In this document: positions 25,387 through 31,869 of the stretch, one piece after another
How positions within the stretch are numbered: the first letter of the stretch is position 1
Layout of the letters: the number at the start of each line of letters is the position of its first letter
Assembly (NCBI GenBank): GCA_014376585.1
Contig: JACMRG010000121.1
Span: 1 to 35,742 of the forward strand
DNA length: 35,742 nucleotides
Direction of reading: 5' to 3'
Source: Opitutaceae bacterium
GTDB lineage: Bacteria; Verrucomicrobiota; Verrucomicrobiia; Opitutales; Opitutaceae
Notes under the pieces: generated by a model
Seen by the model: only the letters and a program-made list of their open reading frames with translations
Database searches by the model: none
What the model was told of the DNA's origin: nothing
Position numbers and translations under genes: made by a program

Positions 25387-27066
25387 ATGCCCCTCCGCCG
25401 CCTCCTCGCCACCCTCCTCTTAGCCACACCCCTCACCGTTCGCGCCGCCGCCGCCGATAGCTACGACCTCGTGATCTACGGCGGCACCGCCGGCGCGGTC
25501 GCGGCCGCCGTGCAGGCCAAAAAAATGGGCAAGACGGCGGTCATCGTCAGCCCCGATAAACACCTCGGCGGCCTCTCCGCCGGCGGACTCGGCTTCACCG
25601 ACACCGGCGACAAATCCGTCATCGGCGGCGTCGCCCGCGATTTCTACCACCGCATCTGGCAGCACTACGACGTGGACGCCGCGTGGCGGCAGCAGAAGAA
25701 ATCCGAATACGGTAACAAGGGCCAGGGCACGCCCGCCATCGACGGCGTCAACCGCACCATGTGGATCTTCGAGCCCCACGCCGCCGAAAAAGTCTTCGAG
25801 GACTACGTCCGCGAATTTAAAATTCCCGTTCACCGCGACGAGTGGCTCGACCGCGCGAAAGGCGTCAAAAAATCCGGCGCACGCATCACTGCGATCACCA
25901 CGCTCAGTGGCAAAACCTACACCGGTAAGATGTTTCTCGATGCCACTTACGAAGGCGACCTCATGGCCGCCGCCGGGATCGACTATCACGTCGGCCGCGA
26001 ATCTCGCGCCCAATACGGCGAAGAACTCAACGGCGTGCAGACCGGTGTCCTCCACCACCGCCACCACTTCGGCGTGTTGCAGGGAAAGGTCAGCCCCTAC
26101 GTCGTCCCCGGCGATCCGAAGAGCGGTGTTCTCCCCCGCACCAATCCCGAGCACCCCGGCGAGTTCGGCGCCGCCGATAAAAAACTCCAAGCCTACTGCT
26201 TCCGCATGTGCCTCACCGACGACCCGTCGAACCGCGTGCCCTTCGCCAAACCCGCCGGCTACGACTCCGCCCAATACGAACTCCTCCTCCGCATCTACGC
26301 CGCCGGCTGGACCGAGACGTTCAACAAGTTCGACCCCATCCCGAACCACAAGACCGACACCAATAACCACGGCCCCTTCAGCACCGACAACATCGGCATG
26401 AATTACGATTATCCCGATGCCTCCTACGCGCGCCGTCGCGAAATTATCCGCGAGCACGAGACCTACCAGCAGGGCTGGCTCTACTTCATCGCCAACGACC
26501 CCCGCGTCCCCGCCGAGGTCCGCGAAAAAATATCCCGCTGGGGCCTCGCCAAAGACGAGTTCAAGGACAACGGCAACTGGCCGCACCAGATCTACGTCCG
26601 CGAAGCCCGCCGCTTGATCGGCTCCTACGTGATGACGGAAAACGAACTCGTGAAACGCCGCCCCACCCCTGAATCGGTTGGCATGGGCAGCTACGCGATG
26701 GATTCCCACAACGTCCAACGCTACATCACCCCCGAAGGCTACGTGCAGAACGAAGGCGACATCGGCGTCTCCACCCAAGGCCCCTACGCCATCGCGTATG
26801 GCTCACTCACGCCGAAGAAAGCCCAGTGCGAAAACCTCCTCGTGCCCGTCTGCGTTTCGAGCACGCACATCGCCTACGGCTCGATCCGCATGGAACCCGT
26901 TTTCATGATCCTCGGCCAGTCCGCCGCCACCGCCGCCGTCATGGCGATCGACGCAAAAATCGCCGTGCAGGACGTCCCCTACGCCGCCCTCCAAGCCCGC
27001 CTCATCGCCGACGGCCAGATTTTAGAAACGCCGCCAAAGCCCGCCGCTCCCGCTCCAAAAAAGTAG
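25387..27066 (+). CDS. Exported FAD-dependent oxidoreductase, tandem paralogue 1
   Basis: 559 residues. The N-terminus MPLRRLLATLLLATPLTVRA is a signal peptide, with an Arg-Arg pair that could allow Tat export. A Rossmann-type FAD motif follows (YDLVIYGGTAGAVAAAVQAK, then GKTAVIVSPDKHLGGLSAGG). FLDATYEGDLMAAAGIDYHV and the late GQSAATAAVMAI segment are typical of the FAD_oxidored family found in glycan loci of Planctomycetes and Verrucomicrobia. The substrate of this family is generally not known. It is paralogous to the next gene. Its TAG stop lies inside a degenerate hairpin repeat. Confidence 0.85.
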   Translation: MPLRRLLATLLLATPLTVRAAAADSYDLVIYGGTAGAVAAAVQAKKMGKTAVIVSPDKHLGGLSAGGLGFTDTGDKSVIGGVARDFYHRIWQHYDVDAAWRQQKKSEYGNKGQGTPAIDGVNRTMWIFEPHAAEKVFEDYVREFKIPVHRDEWLDRAKGVKKSGARITAITTLSGKTYTGKMFLDATYEGDLMAAAGIDYHVGRESRAQYGEELNGVQTGVLHHRHHFGVLQGKVSPYVVPGDPKSGVLPRTNPEHPGEFGAADKKLQAYCFRMCLTDDPSNRVPFAKPAGYDSAQYELLLRIYAAGWTETFNKFDPIPNHKTDTNNHGPFSTDNIGMNYDYPDASYARRREIIREHETYQQGWLYFIANDPRVPAEVREKISRWGLAKDEFKDNGNWPHQIYVREARRLIGSYVMTENELVKRRPTPESVGMGSYAMDSHNVQRYITPEGYVQNEGDIGVSTQGPYAIAYGSLTPKKAQCENLLVPVCVSSTHIAYGSIRMEPVFMILGQSAATAAVMAIDAKIAVQDVPYAALQARLIADGQILETPPKPAAPAPKK

Positions 27067-27084
27067 GGTAAACTTGCGTCCGCC
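27063..27084 (+). repeat. GTAGGG...GTCCGCC repeat, degenerate copy 2
   Basis: GTAGGGTAAACTTGCGTCCG and the next two bases align with the other two copies with about five substitutions, most in the left stem arm, so the hairpin is destroyed. The TAG of the first oxidoreductase is part of it. The next gene's ATG is only 11 bp further. Confidence 0.5.
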
Positions 27085-27094
27085 TCCGCGCCCC

Positions 27095-28765
27095 ATGCTC
27101 CCCCAAATCCGTCTCCCCCTCGCGCTCGGCGTCGCCGCCTTACTCGCCACCGCGATCACGGCTCCACTCCACGCTGACGCCGACGCCGCGGCCGCGCCCG
27201 CCTCCGCCCCCACGACTCCCAACCCTGGCCTGCGCTACCACTACCCGTTGCCCGCCGCTGCCACGCCGCAGATCTTGCGCGTCGACATCTGCGTCTACGG
27301 TGGCACGCCGGGCGGCGTGGGCGCGGCGGTGCAGGCGCGCCGCATGGGCAAGACTTCCGCGCTCGCCGTCTTCCGCCGCCACGTCGGCGGCCTCACCGCG
27401 GCGGGGCTCACCGCGGTCGATCTCGGCAAGAAAGAATCCATCGGCGGCATGGCCGAAGAATTTCTCAACCGCATGGGCAAATGGAGCGGCTTCCGCGCCG
27501 CCGACGCCGAGCAGACCATGCGCGCGATGCTCACCGAGGCCGATGTGCCCGTGTGGTTCGAACACCGCCTCGCCCGCGTCGAGAAATCCGACAACCGCAT
27601 CCGCGCCCTCGTCTTCGAAAACGGCGACCGCATCGAAGCCGCCATGTTTATCGACGCCACCTACGAGGGCGATCTCCTCGCTCGCGCCGGCGTGTCGTTC
27701 CACGTCGGCCGCGAGGGCAACGCCGCCTATGGCGAGGCCTTCAACGGCTATTTCATCGCCGACAAACATCAGTTCCGTTTCCCCGTCGACCCCTACCGCA
27801 CACCCGGCGATCCGCAGAGCGGACTTCTCCCCGGCATCTCCGCCGGGCCGCCACGCACCGAGGGCTCGGGCGATAAATGGGTCCAAGCTTACAACTTTCG
27901 CATGTGGCTCACCACCGCCGCCGCCGGCCGCGCGTTTCCCCAGCCCGCCGGTTACAATCGCGCCGACTACGCGCTCCTCGAACGCTATCTCACCTCGGCC
28001 CCCGCCGGCTTCGTGTGGGATTGGACCTACCGCAACGGCCCCGTGAAATTGAACCTCGGCGACTGCAACAACGCCGGCCCCGTCTCCACCGATTTCATCG
28101 GCGGCAGCAACCGCTGGCCCGAGGCCGATTACGCCGAACGCGAAAAAATCTTCCAGGCCCACGTCACTTATCAGCAGGGCATGATGTGGTTCCTCGCCCA
28201 CGATCCCGCCGTGCCCGAAAAACTCCGCGCTCACGTCAACACCTTCGGCCTCCCGGGCGATCAGTTCGAAGAAACCGCCGGCTGGCCGCACGAGCTCTAC
28301 GTGCGCGAAGGCCGCCGCTTGGTTTCCGATTACGTCATGACGGAACACGACTGTAAGGGCAAAGTCGTCGCCGCAGACAGCGTCGGCCTCGCCAGCTACA
28401 CCATGGATTCGCACCACACTTCACGCGTCGTCGTCGACGGCGTCGTCAAAGCCGAGGGCAACGTCGAGAAATCCACGCCGCAGCCGTTCCCTGTGAGTTA
28501 CCGCGCGATGATCCCCCGCGCCCGCGAGTGCACCAACCTCCTCGTGCCCGTCGCAGTTTCATCCTCGCACATCGCTTTCGGCAGCACCCGCATGGAGCCC
28601 GTCTTCATGCTTCTCGGCCAGAGCGCCGCCACTGCCGCCTCCCTTGCCATCGACGCAAAAACCTCCGTGCAAGCCGTCCCCTATCCCACCCTCCGCGCCC
28701 GCCTCCTCCAAGACCGCCAACGCCTCGTCTGGACCGCACCCGCCCCTGCGCCTGTTACAAAGTAG
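27095..28765 (+). CDS. Exported FAD-dependent oxidoreductase, tandem paralogue 2
   Basis: 556 residues from the ATG at 27095, which follows a CGCGCCCC leader; the frame extends to a TTG at 27074. The signal peptide is LPLALGVAALLATAITAPLHA, with no twin arginine. The FAD motif is VDICVYGGTPGGVGAAVQAR, followed by HVGGLTAAGLTAVDLGKKES. Shared family blocks are DATYEGDLLARAGVSFHVGR, NNAGPVSTDFIGG and GQSAATAASLAIDAKTSVQA. It is colinear with the preceding gene over its whole length, so the pair arose by tandem duplication, with divergence in the N-terminal region. Its TAG stop is part of hairpin repeat copy 3. Confidence 0.85.
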   Translation: MLPQIRLPLALGVAALLATAITAPLHADADAAAAPASAPTTPNPGLRYHYPLPAAATPQILRVDICVYGGTPGGVGAAVQARRMGKTSALAVFRRHVGGLTAAGLTAVDLGKKESIGGMAEEFLNRMGKWSGFRAADAEQTMRAMLTEADVPVWFEHRLARVEKSDNRIRALVFENGDRIEAAMFIDATYEGDLLARAGVSFHVGREGNAAYGEAFNGYFIADKHQFRFPVDPYRTPGDPQSGLLPGISAGPPRTEGSGDKWVQAYNFRMWLTTAAAGRAFPQPAGYNRADYALLERYLTSAPAGFVWDWTYRNGPVKLNLGDCNNAGPVSTDFIGGSNRWPEADYAEREKIFQAHVTYQQGMMWFLAHDPAVPEKLRAHVNTFGLPGDQFEETAGWPHELYVREGRRLVSDYVMTEHDCKGKVVAADSVGLASYTMDSHHTSRVVVDGVVKAEGNVEKSTPQPFPVSYRAMIPRARECTNLLVPVAVSSSHIAFGSTRMEPVFMLLGQSAATAASLAIDAKTSVQAVPYPTLRARLLQDRQRLVWTAPAPAPVTK

Positions 28766-28786
28766 GGCGGACTTCAGTCCGCCCTC
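28762..28786 (+). repeat. GTAGGG...GTCCGCC hairpin repeat, copy 3 (supplies a stop codon)
   Basis: A nine-bp stem AGGGCGGAC / GTCCGCCCT with a TTCA loop (28764-28785). The TAG that ends the second oxidoreductase is within the conserved GTAGGG head. The gene on the other strand ends about 37 bp further, so the hairpin may serve as a transcript end between convergent genes. Confidence 0.7.
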
Positions 28787-28822
28787 CGGCACTCGGCACC
28801 TCAAAAATTCCGCACCGGCAGC

Positions 28823-29989
28823 TCACTTCCCCTTCGGCCCAAGATTAAAAAAGATCCGCACGTTCTTCGTCTGCCGACCGGCGGCGACGATATCGAGGCG
28901 GCCATCACCGTCGAGATCGGCTAGTTTCAAATCCTCGACCGCGATTTCCGGCCCGCTGATTTCAAACGTCTGCCACGCCGCGCCCGCTGTCGCCCCAGGC
29001 GCATAGAGCCGGATACCCGGCGCCCCACGCGGATTCATCGCGCGCCAGCCCGCGACGATCTGCGGCGAACCCGTCCCGAGCAGATCCCCGACCGCCAGTG
29101 CGTGGCCATCCTTCAACGTCTCATCGAGAGCCTGCCGCGACCACAGCCCGCCGCCAGCCACCGGTTCCGTGTAAACCGCCACCGCGACCCCGTGCATCGG
29201 CTCGATCGTCGCAATGAAGCGGCGACCATCCGGCAACCGGCCGTCGCGGACTTCACCCGCCGGCTGGTCGGTAAACTGCCGGCGCTGCCATGCGCCCGTG
29301 CTCGCCCCAAAAAACCACACGCCCTCCTTCCCCGCCGCGATCAGTTCTTCCTCGGGATCGCCGTCCCAGTTGATCGACTGCAGATTGTGCGAGGCGTGCA
29401 TGAAATCGCCCACCACGCTGGTCTTCCATGGTTGCCGCGGATCCGCCGGCACCGTGTAGGCCAGCAACCGCGCACCAGCGCCTTCGCTGTTTTTATTGCC
29501 CCGCCCATGCAGCGGCTGCACCAGCAGTTCAAATACGCCCGCCCGATTCCGCAGCCACTGCATGCGATGCACGGTCGGCTCATGCGCGAGCCGCACCGGC
29601 TCCCATCGTTGCGTGCGATCTTTCGGCGCGATGAGAAAAAATACCGCGCCGCTGTTTACCGTGTCGCCCGGATTCCACTCGGCGCCCACCGCCACCTCGC
29701 AACGTCCGTCACCATCGATATCCGCCGCCGCGATGCACACGTTGTCTTTGTCGGTGAGATTCTCGGCGATGATGAACTTTTCCCACGTGGGGTTCCGATA
29801 CCAGACGACCTGGCGTTTGTCAGCGAGGAGCACGTCCGGCTTTCCGTCGCCATCCACATCGGCGACCGCGAGGCCATAGCCGATTTCGATCTTGGTATCG
29901 ATATCCACCGCACGAAACCGCGGTGCCGGAATCTCCGCTGCACGACCGACGGACCAGATGAGCAACAACACGGCGCAAAGGATTTTCAT
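28823..29989 (-). CDS. Exported FG-GAP/VCBS-repeat protein
   Basis: 388 residues from the ATG at 29989. The signal peptide is MKILCAVLLLIWSVGRA, with cleavage near AAE. Three calcium-binding DxDGDG loops are visible: DVDGDGKPDVLLA (44-56), DIDGDGRCEVAVG (90-102) and DLDGDGRLDIVAA near the C-terminus (358-370). This pattern marks integrin-like beta-propeller repeats, seen in surface or periplasmic proteins that bind glycans or other proteins. No catalytic motif was recognised. It is convergent with the oxidoreductase pair and divergent from cassette C, which starts 202 bp away. Confidence 0.8.
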   Translation of the reverse strand: MKILCAVLLLIWSVGRAAEIPAPRFRAVDIDTKIEIGYGLAVADVDGDGKPDVLLADKRQVVWYRNPTWEKFIIAENLTDKDNVCIAAADIDGDGRCEVAVGAEWNPGDTVNSGAVFFLIAPKDRTQRWEPVRLAHEPTVHRMQWLRNRAGVFELLVQPLHGRGNKNSEGAGARLLAYTVPADPRQPWKTSVVGDFMHASHNLQSINWDGDPEEELIAAGKEGVWFFGASTGAWQRRQFTDQPAGEVRDGRLPDGRRFIATIEPMHGVAVAVYTEPVAGGGLWSRQALDETLKDGHALAVGDLLGTGSPQIVAGWRAMNPRGAPGIRLYAPGATAGAAWQTFEISGPEIAVEDLKLADLDGDGRLDIVAAGRQTKNVRIFFNLGPKGK

Positions 29990-30191
29990 CGGCAGGAGAG
30001 GGAGTGCGCCCAACCTGGTTCACCCCCGCGCCGGCTCCAACCCTTTTCCGCCTCCCCTTTAAACGCGGCCGCTCAGCGGATGGGTTAGTCTTTTTTCGAA
30101 AAGTTTTGGCCGTCGGGATGGCACTCGACAGTCCTCGCCCGCCTTCAAATCGTTCCCCCCGCACGCCGCGTCCTCCGGCGCGATTTACCCC

Positions 30192-30746
30192 ATGCCCCCG
30201 ACCGATCAGGCCCGCTGGTTTTCCGCGCACGTCCAACCCTGCGAACCCGCGCTGCGCGCCTATCTGCAAAAACGCTTTCCCGCGCTGCCCGACCACGACG
30301 ACCTCCTCCAAGAAACCTACGTGCGCACCCTCCGCGCCTACGAAGGCGGCCGCGTCACCCACGCCCGGGCCTTCCTCTTCACCACCGCGCGCAACGCCGC
30401 CATCGACCTCTTTCGCCGCCGCCGCGCCCAGATCCACGAGGAAATTTCGGAAACCACCGCCCTGATGATCATCGACGAAAACCCCGGCCTCGCCGAATCG
30501 CAGGAGCGCGAACAACGCCTCGATCTCCTCCTCGAGGCCATCCTCGCCCTCCCCGAGCGCTGCCGCCAGGTGATGATGCTCCGCCACCTCGACGGCCTCG
30601 CCTACAAAGAGATCGCCGTGCGCCTCGGCATCTCGCCCGAGACGGTGAAAGTGCACATGATCAAGGGCGTCAAAGACTGCACCCGTTTCTTCCACCAACG
30701 CGGCCTCCTCGACGCCGGTCCGGGCACGGCGCGCCTCGTCTCATGA
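30192..30746 (+). CDS. FecI-type ECF RNA polymerase sigma factor (cassette C)
   Basis: 184 residues with ECF region 2 (DDLLQETYVRTLRAYEGG, FLFTTARNAAIDLFRRR) and region 4 (LPERCRQVMMLRHLDGLAYK, then IAVRLGISPETVKVHMIKGV). The ATG at 30192 follows a TTTACCCC leader. Its stop overlaps the FecR start (ATGA), so the two are translationally coupled. It is the first gene of the sigma, FecR, receptor and sulfatase run, which makes it the probable inducer of a sulfated-glycan uptake operon. Confidence 0.93.
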   Translation: MPPTDQARWFSAHVQPCEPALRAYLQKRFPALPDHDDLLQETYVRTLRAYEGGRVTHARAFLFTTARNAAIDLFRRRRAQIHEEISETTALMIIDENPGLAESQEREQRLDLLLEAILALPERCRQVMMLRHLDGLAYKEIAVRLGISPETVKVHMIKGVKDCTRFFHQRGLLDAGPGTARLVS

Positions 30747-31765
30747 ATCCGTCGCCCGCCGATTTTTCCGCCTACGACGACGCGATCGAGACCGCCGCCG
30801 CCGAATGGCTCATCGCACGCGAGGAAGGCTTTGCCCCCGGCCGCGCCGCGGAATTCGCCGCCTGGCGCGCCGCCGATCCGCAGCACGACGAGGCCGCCCT
30901 GCGCACCGAGCGCGCCCTCGACCTCATCGGCGAAATGCCCGCCCTCCGCGCCCCGCTCCAGGCCCGGCTCGCCGTAGAAACCAAGATTACCCGCCCCGCG
31001 TTCTTTCACCCGCCCGTCTGGACCGCCGGCCTCGCCGCCGCCTTCGCGCTCGCCGCCGTGGTCGGGTGGTTCCTCCCGTCCCGCGACGCCGCTACCCGCC
31101 ACTACACCACCGCCGCCACCCGCCAGCAGCAGATCGCACTGGTGGATGGCTCGATCGTAAATCTCAACGTCAGCACCGACGTCCAAGTCGCGCTCACGCC
31201 TGCCGCCCGCCGCGTCACCCTCACCGCCGGCGAGGCCCACTTCGCCGTCGCACACGACACCGCCCGCCCCTTCATCGTCACCGCCGGCGGCGTCTCGGTG
31301 CGCGCCGTCGGCACCGCCTTCAGCGTGCGCCTGGGCGACCAAGGCGTCGAAGTCCTCGTCACCGAAGGCAAGGTCGAGGTCGCCCGCGACGACCCCAATT
31401 CCGCCCCGGCGACCGCGTTGCCCGCCGAGCACCCGCTCCTCGTCGCCGGCGAACGCACGCTTATCCCCCGCACCGCCGCCCCCGCGATCGAACGCGTCTC
31501 GGCCGATGCCCTGCAAATCGCCGTCCGCTGGCACAGCCCGGTCATGACGTTTTCCGATCTCCCGCTGCGCGACGCCATCACCCTGTTTAATCGCCGCAAC
31601 GCGACCCAGCTCATCCTCGCCGATCCCGCCCTCGCCGGACGCAAAATCGGCGGCACCTTCGCCGTGGACCAGGTGGAGGCTTTCGTGCGCCTGCTCGCGG
31701 AAGACGGCGAGATCACCGTCGAGCGTCGCACCGCCACCGAGATCGTCCTGCGCCGCGCGCCGTGA
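30743..31765 (+). CDS. FecR-like anti-sigma factor (cassette C)
   Basis: 340 residues. FecR_N at about 15-60 (AAAEWLIAREEGFAPGRAAE, WRAADPQHDEAALRTER), one membrane segment at about 92-111 (VWTAGLAAAFALAAVVGWFL), a periplasmic FecR domain (ALVDGSIVNLNVST, RRVTLTAGEAHFAVAHDTAR, AVGTAFSVRLGDQGVEVLVT) and an STN-like C-terminus (LRDAITLFNRRNATQLILAD to the end). It overlaps the sigma gene by 4 bp. It would keep sigma-C inactive until TBDR-C engages its ligand. Confidence 0.92.
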   Translation: MNPSPADFSAYDDAIETAAAEWLIAREEGFAPGRAAEFAAWRAADPQHDEAALRTERALDLIGEMPALRAPLQARLAVETKITRPAFFHPPVWTAGLAAAFALAAVVGWFLPSRDAATRHYTTAATRQQQIALVDGSIVNLNVSTDVQVALTPAARRVTLTAGEAHFAVAHDTARPFIVTAGGVSVRAVGTAFSVRLGDQGVEVLVTEGKVEVARDDPNSAPATALPAEHPLLVAGERTLIPRTAAPAIERVSADALQIAVRWHSPVMTFSDLPLRDAITLFNRRNATQLILADPALAGRKIGGTFAVDQVEAFVRLLAEDGEITVERRTATEIVLRRAP

Positions 31766-31869
31766 AGCGGAGCGAGCACGCGGCGCGCTGCGCCCAGCAC
31801 GTCGGCTTCATCGCCGCACTAACCCATTTCGTGCGCCGGTGCGTTCTAGGAGTAGCTCGGCTTTCGCTC

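Noticed and set aside
25420-26778. Very long open frame (452 codons) on the - strand
   Set aside because: It is the complement of the FAD oxidoreductase. High GC content leaves antisense frames open; its product is Gly/Val/Asp-rich with no recognisable family.
27140-28417. Long - strand frame (425 codons) opposite the second oxidoreductase
   Set aside because: Same antisense effect; the + strand protein has clear FAD motifs and a signal peptide.
31762-31869. GTG start for TBDR-C overlapping the FecR stop
   Set aside because: The 36 extra residues are basic and not signal-like, while the ATG at 31870 begins a proper signal peptide. Kept only as an alternative.
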